A DNA stretch of 64,000 bases, taken from assembly GCA_947172415.1 (NCBI GenBank), contig OX359191.1:3596001-3660000 (forward strand), given 5' to 3'. Made by a program: the position numbers and the translations under genes. Origin of the DNA: Chondrosia reniformis. Its lineage: Eukaryota > Porifera > Demospongiae > Chondrillida > Chondrillidae. Within the stretch, counting starts at the first letter, position 1; the number at the start of each line of letters is the position of its first letter. A model generated the notes under the pieces. It saw nothing but the letters and a program-made list of their open reading frames with translations. It did no database searches and was not told the origin of the DNA. Below, one piece after another: positions 9,621-25,100 of this stretch.

Positions 9621-12428
9621 AATACCAAGTTGGGTCACCTGAAAAAAGAAAAACAAGCATACATCTTATATATGTATTATATATATTATATGTAATATAT
9701 ATTGTATATATCTTATATGCATATTATATATCTTATATATTGCATATATATGTAGAGTCAAAAGTGAGTGGTATATAAATAGGACTTCATTAACATCAAA
9801 TATTGGGTGACCCACGTGACCGATGGTGTTACGGATGACATCTTCTTGATACAAGGTACGAGGATGACCTGGTTCAATACCAGGTAGGGTCTTGAAAAAA
9901 GAAAAACGCATACATCTTACATATATATTATATATCTTATATGTTTTATATATTGTATATATCTTATATGCATATTATATATCTTATATATTGCATATAT
10001 ATGTAGAGTCAAAAGTGAGTGGTATATAAATAGGACTTCATTTACAACAAATATTGGGTGACCCACGTGACCGAAGGTGTTACGGATGACATCGTCTGGA
10101 TACAAGGTACGAGGATGCCCTGGTTCAATACCAGGTAGGGTCTTGAAAAAAGAAAAAAGCATACATCTTACATATATATTATATATCTTATATGTTTTAT
10201 ATATTGTATATATCTTATATGCATATTATATATCTTATATATTGCATATATATGTAGAGTCTAAAGTGAGTGGTATATAAATAGGCCTTCATTTACAACA
10301 AATATTGGGTGACCCACGTGACCGATGGTGTTACGGATGACATCGTCTGGATACAAGGTACAGGGATGGCCTGATTCAATACCAGTTTGGGTCCTGAAAA
10401 AAGAAAAAAGCATACATCTTACATATATATTATATATCTTATATGTTTTATATATTGTATATATCTTATATGCATATTATATATCTTATATATTGCATAT
10501 ATATGTAGAGTCAAAAGTGAGTGGTATATAAATAGGACTTCATTTACAACAAATATTGGGTGACCCACGTGACCGAAGGTGTTACGGATGACATCGTCTG
10601 GATACAAGGTACGAGGATGCCCTGGTTCAATACCAGGTAGGGTCTTGAAAAAAGAAAAAAGCATACATCTTACATATATATTATATATCTTATATGTTTT
10701 ATATATTGTATATATCTTATATGCATATTATATATCTTATATATTGCATATATATGTAGAGTCAAAAGTGAGTGGTATATAAATAGGACTTCATTTACAA
10801 CAAATATTGGGTGACCCACGTGACCGAAGGTGTTACGGATGACATCGTCTGGATACAAGGTATGAGGATGCCCTGGTTCAATACCAGGTAGGGTCTTGAA
10901 AAAAGAAAAAAGCATACATCTTACATATATATTATATATCTTATATGTTTTATATATTGTATATATCTTATATGCATATTATATATCTTATATATTGCAT
11001 ATATATGTAGAGTCTAAAGTGAGTGGTATATAAATAGGCCTTCATTTACAACAAATATTGGGTGACCCACGTGACCGATGGTGTTACGGATGACATCGTC
11101 TGGATACAAGGTACAGGGATGGCCTGATTCAATACCAGTTTGGGTCCTGAAAAAAGAAAAAAGAGCATACATCTTATATATATATTATATATCTTATATG
11201 TAATATATATTGTATATATCTTATATGCATATTATATATCTTATATATTGCATATGTATGTAGAGTCAAAAGTGAGGGGTATATAAATAGGACTTCATTT
11301 AAAACATATATTATGGTAGACACGTGACCGATGGTGTTACGGATGACATCGTCTTGATACAAGGTACGAGGATGACCTGGTTAAATATCAGGTTGGGTCC
11401 TGAAAAAAGAAAAAAAAGGATAGATCTTATATGTGTATTATATATCTTATATATATGTAATATATATTGTATATATCTTATATGCATATTATATATCTTA
11501 TATATTGCATATATACGTAGAGCCAAAAGTATATAAATAGGACTTCATTTACAACAATAATGGGTGACCCACATGACCGATGGTGTTACGGATGATATCG
11601 TCTGGATACAAGGTTCGAGGATGCCCTGGTTCAATACCAGGTAGGGCCTTGAAAAAAGAAAAAAGCATACATCTTATATATATCTTATATATCTTATATG
11701 TAATATATATTGTATATATCTTATATGCATATTATATATTTTATATATTGCATATATATGTAGAGTCAAAAGTGAGTGGTATAAAAATAGGACTTCATTT
11801 ACAACAAATATTGGGTGACTCACGTGACCGATGGTGTTACGGATGACATCGTCTGGATACAAGGTACGAGGATGCCCTGATTCAATACCAGTTTGGGTCC
11901 TGAAAAAAGAAAAAAGAGCATACATTTTATATATGTATTATATATCTTTTATGTAATATATATTGTATATATCTTATATGCATATTATATATTTTATTTA
12001 TTGCATATATATATAGAGTCAAAAGTGAGGGGTATATAAATATGACTTCATTTAAAACATATATTATGGAAGCCACGTGACCGATGGTGTTACGGATGAC
12101 ATCGTCTGGATACAAGGTACGAGGATGCCCTGGTTCAAAACCAGGTAGCGTCCTGAAAAAAGGAAAAAATACATCTTATATATGTATTATATATCTTATA
12201 TGTAATATATATTGTATATATCTTATATGCATATTATATATCTTATATATTGCATATATGTAGAGTCTAAAGTAAGTGGTATATAAATAGGACTTCATTT
12301 ACAACATATATTATGGAACCCACATGACCGATGGTGTTACGGATGACATCGTCTGGATACAAGGTACGAGTATGCCTTGGTTCAATACCAAGTTGGGTCA
12401 CCTGAAAAAAGAAAAACAAGCATACATC

Positions 12429-15400
12429 TTATATATGTATTATATATATTATATGTAATATATATTGTATATATCTTATATGCATATTATATATCTTATA
12501 TATTGCATATATATGTAGAGTCAAAAGTGAGTGGTATATAAATAGGACTTCATTAACATCAAATATTGGGTGACCCACGTGACCGATGGTGTTACGGATG
12601 ACATCTTCTTGATACAAGGTACGAGGATGACCTGGTTAAATACCAGGTTGGGTCCTGAAAAAAGAAAAAAAGCATAGATCTTATATGTGTATTATATATC
12701 TTATATATATGTAATATATATTGTATATATCTTATATGCATATTATATATCTTATATATTGCATATATACGTAGAGCCAAAAGTAAGTGGTATATAAATA
12801 GGACTTCATTTACAACAATAATGGGTGACCCACATGACCGATGGTGTTACAGATGACATCGTCTGGATACAAGGTTCGAGGATGCCCTGGTTCAATACCA
12901 GGTAGGGCCTTTGAAAAAAGAAAAAAGCATACATCTTATATATATATATTATATATCTTATATGTAATATATATTGTATATACCTTATATGCATATTATA
13001 TATTTTATATATTGCATATATATGTAGAGTCAAAAGTGAGGGGTATATTAATATGACTTCATTTACAACATATATTATGGAAGCCACGTGACCGATGGTG
13101 TTACGGATGACATCGTCTGGATACAAGGTACGAGGATTCCCTGGTTCAAAACCAGGTTGCGTCCTGAGAAAAGAAAAAAATACATCTTATATATATATTA
13201 TATATCCTATATGTAATATATATTGTATATATCTTATATGCATATTATATATCTTATATATTGCATATATGTAGAGTCTAAAGTAAGTGGTATATAAATA
13301 GGACTTCATTTACAACATATATTATGGAACCCACATGACCGATGGTGTTACGGATGACATCATCTGGATACAAGGTACGAGTATGCCCTGGTTCAATACC
13401 AAGTTGGGTCACCTGAAAAAAGAAAAACAAGCATACATCTTATATATGTATTATATATATTATATGTAATATATATTGTATATATCTTATATGCATATTA
13501 TATATCTTATATATTGCATATATATGTAGAGTCAAAAGTGAGTGGTATATAAATAGGACTTCATTAACATCGAATATTGGGTGACCCACGTGACCGATGG
13601 TGTTACGGATGACATCTTCTTGATACAAGGTACGAGGATGACCTGGTTAAATACCAGGTTGGGTCCTCAAAAAAGAAAAAAAAGCATAGATCTTATATGT
13701 GTATTATATATCTTATATAAATGTAATATATATTGTATATATCTTATATGCATATTATATATCTTATATATTGCATATATACGTAGAGCCAAAAGTAAGT
13801 GGTATATAAATAGGACTTCATTTACAACAATAATGGGTGACCCACATGACCGATGGTGTTACGGATGACATCGTCTGGATACAAGGTTCGAGGATGCCCT
13901 GGTTCAATACCAGGTAGGGCCTTGAAAAAAGAAAAAAGCATACATCTTATATATATATTATATATCTTATATGTAATATATATTGTATATACCTTATATG
14001 CATATTATATATTTTATATATTGCATATATATGTAGAGTCAAAAGTGAGGGGTATATAAATATGACTTCATTTACAACATATATTATGGAAGCCACGTGA
14101 CCGATGGTGTTACGGATGACATCGTCTGGATACAAGGTACGAGGATGCCCTGGTTCAAAACCAGGTTGCATCCTGAAAAAAGAAAGAAAATACATCTTAT
14201 ATATGTATTATATATCTTATATGTAATATATATTGTATATATCTTATATGCATATTATATATCTTATATATTGCATATATGTAGAGTCTAAAGTAAGTGG
14301 TATATAAATAGGACTTCATTTACAACATATATTATGGAACCCACATGACCGATGGTGTTACGGATGACATCGTCTGGATACAAGGTACGAGTATGCCCTG
14401 GTTCAATACCAAGTTGGGTCACCTGAAAAAAGAAAAACAAGCATACATCTTATATATGTATTATATATATTATATGTAATATATATTGTATATATCTTAT
14501 ATGCATATTATATATCTTATATATTGCATATATATGTAGAGTCAAAAGTGAGTGGTATATAAATAGGACTTCATTAACATCAAATATTGGGTGACCCACG
14601 TGACCGATGGTGTTACGGATGACATCTTCTTGATACAAGGTACGAGGATGACCTGGTTAAATACCAGGTTGGGTCCTGAAAAAAGAAAAAAAAGCATAGA
14701 TCTTATATGTGTATTATATATCTTATATATATGTAATATATATTGTATATATCTTATATGCATATTATATATCTTATATATTGCATATATACGTAGAGCC
14801 AAAAGTAAGTGGTATATAAATAGGACTTCATTTACAACAATAATGGGTGACCCACATGACCGATGGTGTTACGGATGACATCGTCTGGATACAAGGTTCG
14901 AGGATGCCCTGGTTCAATACCAGGTAGGGCCTTGAAAAAAGAAAAAAGCATACATCTTATATATATATTATATATCTTATATGTAATATATATTGTATAT
15001 ATCTTATATGCATATTATATATTTTATTTATTGCATATATATGTAGAGTCAAAAGTGAGGGGTATATAAATACGACTTCATTTACAACATATATTATGGA
15101 AGCCACGTGACCGATGGTGTAACGGATGACATCGTCTGGATACAAGTTACGAGGATGCCCTGATTCAATACGAAGTTGGGTGACCTGAAAAAAGAAAAAC
15201 AAGCATACATCTTATATATGTATTATATATCTTATATGTAATATATCTTATATGCACATTATATATCTTATATATTGCATATATATGTAGAGTCAAAAGT
15301 GAGTGGTAAATCAATAGGACTTCATTTACAACATATATTGTGGAACCCACGTGACCGATGGTGTTACGGATGACATCGTCTGGATACAAGGTACGAGAAT

Positions 15401-15460
15401 GCCCTGATTCAATACCAGTTTGGGTCCTGAAAAAAGAAAAAAGAGCATACATCTTATATA
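12429..15460 (+). repeat. Four-unit higher-order repeat, three copies
   Basis: The same series of variant units recurs with an offset of 1,011 bp and then 1,010 bp: landmark sequences at 12429, 13440 and 14450 correspond, as do those at about 12841, 13853 and 14863. Each copy is four units long. The third copy diverges near its end. Confidence 0.85.
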
Positions 15461-15499
15461 TCTTATAGGTAACATATATTGTATATATATATCTTATAT

Positions 15500-18423
15500 A
15501 TTGCATATATATGTAGAGTCAAAAGTGAGGGGTATATAAATAGGACTTCATTAAAACATATATTATGGTAGCCACGTGACCGATGATGTTACGGATGACA
15601 TCGTCTTGATACAAGGTACGAGGATAACCAGGTTCAATACCAGGTTGGGTCCTGAAAAAAGAAAAAAAAGCATACATTTTATTTGTGTATTATATATCTT
15701 ATATGTAATATATATTGTATATAACTTATATGCATATTATATATCTTATATATTGCATATATATGTAGAGTCAAAAGTGAGTGGTTTACAAATAGGACTT
15801 CATTTACAACAAATATTGGGTGACCCACATGACCGACGATGTTACGGATGACATCGTCTGGATACAAGGTACGAGGATAACCTGGTTCAATACCAAGTTG
15901 GGTCCTGAAAAAAGAAAAAAGCATACATCTTATATCTATATGATATATCTTATATGTAATATATATTGTATATATCTTATATGCATATTATATATTTTCT
16001 ATATTGCATATATATGTAGAGTCAAAAGTGAGTGGTATATAAATAGGACTTCATTTACAACAAATATTGGGTGACCCACGTGACCGATGGTGTTACGGAT
16101 GACATCGTCTGGATACAAGGTACGAGGATGCCCTGATTCAATACCAGTTTGGGTCCTGAAAAAAGAAAAAAGAGAATACATTTTATATATGTATTATATA
16201 TCTTTTATGTAATATATATTGTATATATTTTATATGCATATTATATATTTTATTTATTGCATATATATGTAGAGTCAAAAGTGAGGGGTATATAAATACG
16301 ACTTCATTTACAACATATATTATGGAAGCCACATGACCGATGGTGTTACGGATGACATCGTCTGGATACAAGGTACGAGGATGCCCTGGTTCAATACCAA
16401 GTTGGGTCACCTGAAAAAAGAAAAACAAGCATACATCCTATATATGTATTATATATATTATATGTAATATATATTGTATATATCTTATATGCATATTATA
16501 TATCTTATATATTGCATATATATGTAGAGTCAAAAGTGAGTGGTATATAAATAGGACTTCATTAACATCAAATATTGGGTGACCCACGTGATCGATGGTG
16601 TTACGGATGACATCGTCTTGATACAAGGTACGAGGATGCCCTGATTCAATACCAGTTTGGGTCCTGAAAAAAGAAAAAAGAGCATACATCTTATATATGT
16701 ATTATATATCTTATATGTAATATATAAGATATATATCTTATATGCATATTATATATCTTATATATTGCATATATATGTAGAGTCAAAAGTGAGGGGTATA
16801 TAAATAGGACTTCATTTACAACAATAATGGGTGACCCACATGACCGATGGTGTTACGGATGACAACGTCTGGATACAAGGTATGAGGATGCCCTGGTTCA
16901 ATACCAGGTAGGGCCCTGAAAAAAGAAAAATGCATACATCTTATATATATATTATATATCTTATATGTAATATATATTGTATATATCTTATATGTATATT
17001 ATATATTTTATATATTGCATATATATGTAGAGTCAAAAGTGAGTGGTTTATAAATAGGACTTCATTTACAACAAATATTGGGTGACCCACGTGACCGATG
17101 GTGTAACGGATGACATCGTCTGGATACAAGTTACGAGGATGCCCTGATTCAATACCAGTTTGGGTCCTGAAAAAAGAAAAAAGAGCATACATCTTATATA
17201 TCTTATATGTAACATATATTGTATATATATATCTTATATATTGCATATATATGTAGAGTCAAAAGTGAGGGGTATATAAATAGGACTTCATTAAAACATA
17301 TATTATGGTAGCCACGTGACCGATGATGTTACGGATGACATCGTCTTGATACAAGGTACGAGGATAACCAGGTTCAATACCAGGTTGGGTCCTGAAAAAA
17401 GAAAAAAAAGCATACATTTTATTTGTGTATTATATATCTTATATGTAATATATATTGTATATATCTTATATGCATATTATATATCTTATATATTGCATAT
17501 ATATGTAGAGTCAAAAGTGAGTGGTTTACAAATAGGACTTCATTTACAACAAATATTGGGTGACCCACATGACCGACGATGTTACGGATGACATCGTCTG
17601 GATACAAGGTACGAGGATAACCTGGTTCAATACCAAGTTGGGTCCTGAAAAAAGAAAAAAGCATACATCTTATATATATATTATATATCTTATATGTAAT
17701 ATATATTGTATATATCTTATATGCATATTATATATTTTCTATATTGCATATATATGTAGAGTCAAAAGTGAGTGGTATATAAATAGGACTTCATTTACAA
17801 CAAATATTGGGTGACCCACGTGACCGATGGTGTTACGGATGACATCGTCTGGATACAAGGTACGAGGATGCCCTGATTCAATACCAGTTTGGGTCCTGAA
17901 AAAAGAAAAAAGAGAATACATTTTATATATGTATTATATATCTTTTATGTAATATATATTGTATATATTTTATATGCATATTATATATTTTATTTATTGC
18001 ATATATATGTAGAGTCAAAAGTGAGGGGTATATAAATACGACATCATTTACAACATATATTATGGAAGCCACATGACCGATGGTGTTACGGATGACATCG
18101 TCTGGATACAAGGTACGAGGATGCCCTGGTTCAATACCAAGTTGGGTCACCTGAAAAACGAAAAACAAGCATACATCCTATATATGTATTATATATATTA
18201 TATGTAATATATATTGTATATATCTTATATGCATATTATATATCTTATATATTGCATATATATGTAGAGTCAAAAGTGAGTGGTATATAAATAGGACTTC
18301 ATTAACATCAAATATTGGGTGACCCATGTGACCGATGGTGTTACGAATGACATCGTCAGGAAATAAGGTACGAGGATGCCCTGGTTCAATACCAAGTTGG
18401 GTCACCTGAAAAAAGAAAAACAA
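15500..18423 (+). repeat. Seven-unit higher-order repeat, two copies
   Basis: The block beginning near 15500 is repeated 1,740 bp further on. Corresponding points are 15576/17316, 15679/17419, 15820/17560, 15999/17739 and 16183/17923. The copies differ by scattered single bases. Confidence 0.85.
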
Positions 18424-19199
18424 GCATACATCTTATATATGTATTATATATATTATATGTAATATATATTGTATATATCTTATATGCATATTATATATCT
18501 TATATATTGTATATATATATATATGTAGAGTCAAAAGTGAGTGGTATATAAATAGGACTTCCTTTACAACATATATTGGGTGACCCACGTGATCGATGGT
18601 GTTACGGATGACATCGTCTTGATACAAGGTACGAGGATGCCCTGATTCAATACCAGTTTGGGTCCTGAAAAAAGAAAAAAGAGCATACATCTTATATATG
18701 TATTATATATCTTATATGTAATATATAAGATATATATCTTATATGCATATTATATATCTTATATATTGCATATATATGTAGAGTCAAAAGTGAGGGGTAT
18801 ATAAATAGGACTTCATTTACAACAATAATGGGTGACCCACATGACCGATGGTGTTACGGATGACAACGTCTGGATACAAGGTATGAGGATGCCCTGGTTC
18901 AATACCAGGTAGGGCCCTGAAAAAAGAAAAAAGCATACATCTTATATATGTAATATATATCTTATATGTAATATATATGTTATATATCTTATATGCATAT
19001 TATATATCTTATATATTGCATATATATGTAGAGTCAAAAGTTAAATAGGACTTCATTTAAAACATATATTATGGAAGCCACGTGACCAATGGTGTTACGG
19101 ATGACATCGTCTGGATAAAAGGTACGAGGATGCCGTGGTTCAAAATAAGGTTGGGTCCTGAAAAAAGAAAAAAAAGGATACATCTTATATATGTATTAT

Positions 19200-22100
19200 A
19201 TATCTTATATGTAATATATATGGTATATATCTTATATGCATATTATATATCTTATATATTGTATATATATATATATATGTAGAGTCAAAAGTGAGTGGTA
19301 TATAAATAGGACTTCATTTATAACATATATTGGGTGACCCACGTGACCGATGGTGTTACGGATGACATCGTCTGGATACAAGGTACGAGGATGCCCTGAT
19401 TCAATACCAGTTTGGGTCCTGAAAAAAGAAAAAAGAGCATACATCTTATATATGTATTATATATCTTATATGTAATATATATTGTATATATCTTATATGC
19501 ATATTATATATCTTATATATTGCATATATATGTAGAGTCAAAAGTGAGTGGTAAATCAATAGGACTTCATTTACAACATATATTGTGGAACCCACGTGAC
19601 CGATGGTGTTACAGATGACATCGTCTGGATACAAGGCACGAGGATGCCCTGGTTCAATACCAGGTTGGGTCCTGACAAAAAAAAGCATACATCTTATATA
19701 TGTATTATATGTCTTATATGTAATATATATTGTATATATATCTTATATGCATATCAAATATCTTATATATTGTATATATATATATATATGTAGAGTCAAA
19801 AGTGAGTGGTATATAAATAGGACTTCATTTACAACATATATTGGGTGACCCACGTGACCGATGGTGTTACGGATGACATCGTCTGGATACAAGGTACGAG
19901 GATGCCCTGGTTCAATACCAAGTTGGGTCACCTGAAAAAAGAAAAACAAGCATACATCCTATATATGTATTATATATATTATATGTAATATATATTGTAT
20001 ATATCTTATATGCATATTATATATCTTATATATTGCATATATATGTGGAGTCAAAAGTGAGGGGTATATAAATAGGACTTCATTAACATCAAATATTGGG
20101 TGACCCATGTGACCGATGGTGTTACGAATGACATCGTCAGGATATAAGGTACGAGGATGCCCTGGTTCAATACCAAGTCGGGTCACCTGAAAAAAGAAAA
20201 ACAAGCATACATCTTATATATGTATTATATATATTATATGTAATATATTGTATATATCTTATATGCATATTATATATCTTATATATTGTATATATATATA
20301 TATGTAGAGTCAAAAGTGAGTGGTATATAAATAGGACTTCATTTACAACATATATAGGGTGACCCACGTGACCGATGGTGTTAAGGATGACATCGTCTTG
20401 ATACAAGGTACGAGGATGCCCTGATTCAATACCAGTTTGGGTCCTGAAAAAAGAAAAAAGAGCATACATCTTATATATGTATTATATATCTTATATGCAT
20501 ATTATATATCTTATATATTGCATATATATGTAGAGTCAAAAGTGAGGGGTATATAAATAGGACTTCATTAAAACATATATTATGGTAGCCACGTGACCGA
20601 CGATGTTACGGATGACATCGTCTTGATACAAGGTACGAGGATAACCTGGTTCAATACCAAGTTGGGTACTGAAAAAAGAAAAAAAAGCATACATCTTATA
20701 TGTGTATTATATATCTTATATGTAATATATATTGTATATATCTTATATGCATATTATATATCTTATATATTGTATATATATATATATGTAGAGTCAAAAG
20801 TGAGTGGTATATAAATAGGACTTCATTTACAACATATATAGGGTGACCCACGTGACCGATGGTGTTAAGGATGACATCGTCTTGATACAAGGTACGAGGA
20901 TGCCCTGATTCAATACCAGTTTGGGTCCTGAAAAAAGAAAAAAGAGCATACATCTTATATATGTATTATATATCTTATATGCATATTATATATCTTATAT
21001 ATTGCATATATATGTAGAGTCAAAAGTGAGGGGTATATAAATAGGACTTCATTAAAACATATATTATGGTAGCCACGTGACCGACGATGTTACGGATGAC
21101 ATCGTCTTGATACAAGGTACGAGGATAACCTGGTTCAATACCAAGTTGGGTACTGAAAAAAGAAAAAAAAGCATACATCTTATATGTGTATTATATATCT
21201 TATATGTAATATATAAGATATATATCTTATATGCATATTATATATCTTATATATTGCATATATATGTAGAGTCAAAAGTGAGGGGTATATAAATAGGACT
21301 TCATTAAAACATATATTATTGTAGCCACGTGACCGACGATGTTACGGATGACATCGTCTTGATACAAGGTATGAGGATAACCTGGTTCAATACCAAGTTG
21401 GGTCCTGAAAAAAGAAAAAAAAGCATACATCTTTTATGTGTATTATATATCTTATATGTAATATATATATTGTATATATCTTATATGTATATTATATATC
21501 TTATATATTGCATATATATGTAGAGTCAAAAGTAAGTGGTATATAAATAGGACTTCATTTAAAACAATAATGGGTGACCCACATGACCGATGGTGTTACG
21601 GATGACAACGTCTGGATACAAGGTATGAGGATGCCCTGGTTCAATACCGGGTAGGGCCCTGAAAAAAGAAAAAAGCATACATCTTATATATATATTATAT
21701 ATCTTATATGTAATATATATTGTATATATCTTATATGTATATTATATATTTTATATATTGCATATATATGTAGAGTCAAAAGTGAGTGGTTTATAAATAG
21801 GACTTCATTTACAACAAATATTGGGTGACCCACGTGACCGATGGTGTAACGGATGACATCGTCTGGATACAAGTTACGAGGATGCCCTGATTCAATACCA
21901 GTTTGGGTCCTGAAAAAAGAGAAAAGAGCATACATCTTATATATGTATTATATATCTTATATGTAATATATATGTTATATATCTTATATGCATATTATAT
22001 ATCTTATATATTGCATATATATGTAGAGTCAAAAGTTAAATAGGACTTCATTTAAAACATATATTATGGAAGCCACGTGACCAATGGTGTTACGGATGAC

Positions 22101-25100
22101 ATCGTCGGGATACAAGGTACGAGGATGCCGTGGTTCAAAACAAGGTTGGGTCCTGAAAAAAGAAAAAAAAGGATACATCTTATATATGTATTATATATCT
22201 TATATGTAATATATATTGTATATATCTTATATGCATATTATATATCTTATATATTGCATATATATGTAGAGTCAAAAGTGAGTGGTAAATCAATAGGACT
22301 TCATTTACAACATATATTGTGGAACCCGACCGATGGTGTTACAGATGATATCGTCTGGATACAAGGTACGAGGATGCCCTGGTTCCATACCAAGTTGGGT
22401 CACCTCAAAAAAGAAAAACAAGCATACATCTTATATATGTATTATGTATATTATATATAATATATATTGTATATATCTTATATGCATATGATATATCTTA
22501 TATATTGCATATATACGTAGAGTCAAAAGTGAGTGGTTTATAAATAGGACTTCATTTACAACAAATATTGGGTGACCCACGTGACCGATGGTGTAACGGA
22601 TGACATCGTCTGGATACAAGTTACGAGGATGCCCTGATTCAATACCAGTTTGGGTCCTGAAAAAAGAGAAAAGAGCATACATCTTATATATGTATTATAT
22701 ATCTTATATGTAATATATATGTTATATATCTTATATGCATATTATATATCTTATATATTGCATATATATGTAGAGTCAAAAGTTAAATAGGACTTCATTT
22801 AAAACATATATTATGGAAGCCACGTGACCAATGGTGTTACGGATGACATCGTCGGGCTACAAGGTACGAGGATGCCGTGGTTCAAAACAAGGTTGGGTCC
22901 TGAAAAAAGAAAAAAAAGGATACATCTTATATATGTATTATATATCTTATATGTAATATATATTGTATATATCTTATATGCATATTATATATCTTATATA
23001 TTGCATATATATGTAGAGTCAAAAGTGAGTGGTAAATCAATAGGACTTCATTTACAACATATATTGTGGAACCCGACCGATGGTGTTACAGATGATATCG
23101 TCTGGATACAAGGTACGAGGATGCCCTGGTTCAATATCAGGTTGGGTCCTGAAAAAAGAAAAAAGAGCATACATCTTATATATGTATTATATATCTTATA
23201 TGTAATATATAAGATATATATCTTATATGCATATTATATATCTTATATATTGCATATATTTGTAGAGTCAAAAGTGAGGGGTATATAAATAGGACTTCAT
23301 TAAAACATATATTATGGTAGCCACGTGACCGACGATGTTACGGATGACATCGTCTTGATACAAGGTACGAGGATAACCTGGTTCAATACCAAGTTGGGTC
23401 CTGAAAAAAGAAAAAAGCATACATCTTATATATGTATTATATATCTTATATGTAATATATATGGTATATATCTTATATGCATATTATATATCTTATATAT
23501 TGTATATATATATATATATGTAGAGTCAAAAGTGAGTGGTATATAAATAGGACTTCATTTATAACATATATTGGGTGACCCACGTGACCGATGGTGTTAC
23601 GGATGACATCGTCTGGATACAAGGTACGAGGATGCCCTGATTCAATACCAGTTTGGGTCCTGAAAAAAGAAAAAAGAGCATACATCTTATATATGTATTA
23701 TATATCTTATATGTAATATATATTGTATATATCTTATATGCATATTATATATCTTATATATTGCATATATATGTAGAGTCAAAAGTGAGTGGTAAATCAA
23801 TAGGACTTCATTTACAACATATATTGTGGAACCCACGTGACCGATGGTGTTACAGATGACATCGTCTGGATACAAGGTACGAGGATGCCCTGGTTTAATA
23901 CCAGGTTGGGTCCAGACAAAAAAAAAGCATACATCTTATATATGTATTATATGTCTTATATGTAATATATATTGTATATATATCTTATATGCATATCAAA
24001 TATCTTATATATTGTATATATATATATATATGTAGAGTCAAAAGTGAGTGGTATATAAATAGGACTTCATTTACAACATATATTGGGTGACCCACGTGAC
24101 CGATGGTGTTACGGATGACATCGTCTGGATACAAGGTACGAGGATGCCCTGGTTCAATACCAAGTTGGGTCACCTGAAAAAAGAAAAACAAGCATACATC
24201 CTATATATGTATTATATATATTATATGTAATATATATTGTATATATCTTATATGCATATTATATATCTTATATATTGCATATATATGTAGAGTCAAAAGT
24301 GAGTGGTATATAAATAGGACTTCATTAACATCAAATATTGGGTGACCCATGTGACCGATGGTGTTACGAATGACATCGTCAGGATATAAGGTACGAGGAT
24401 GCCCTGGTTCAATACCAAGTCGGGTCACCTGAAAAAAGAAAAACAAGCATACATCTTATATATGTATTATATATATTATATGTAATATATTGTATATATC
24501 TTATATGCATATTATATATCTTATATATTGTATATATATATATATGTAGAGTCAAAAGTGAGTGGTATATAAATAGGACTTCATTTACAACATATATAGG
24601 GTGACCCACGTGACCGATGGTGTTAAGGATGACATCGTCTTGATACAAGGTACGAGGATGCCCTGATTCAATACCAGTTTGGGTCCTGAAAAAAGAAAAA
24701 AGAGCATACATCTTATATATGTATTATATATCTTATATGTAATATATAAGATATATATCTTATATGCATATTATATATCTTATATATTGCATATATATGT
24801 AGAGTCAAAAGTGAGGGGTATATAAATAGGACTTCATTAAAACATATATTATGGTAGCCACGTGACCGACGATGTTACGGATGACATCGTCTTGATACAA
24901 GGTACGAGGATAACCTGGTTCAATACCAAGTTGGGTCCTGAAAAAAGAAAAAAAAGCATACATCTTATATGTGTATTATATATCTTATATGTAATATATA
25001 AGATATATATCTTATATGCATATTATATATCTTATATATTGCATATATATGTAGAGTCAAAAGTGAGGGGTATATAAATAGGACTTCATTAAAACATATA

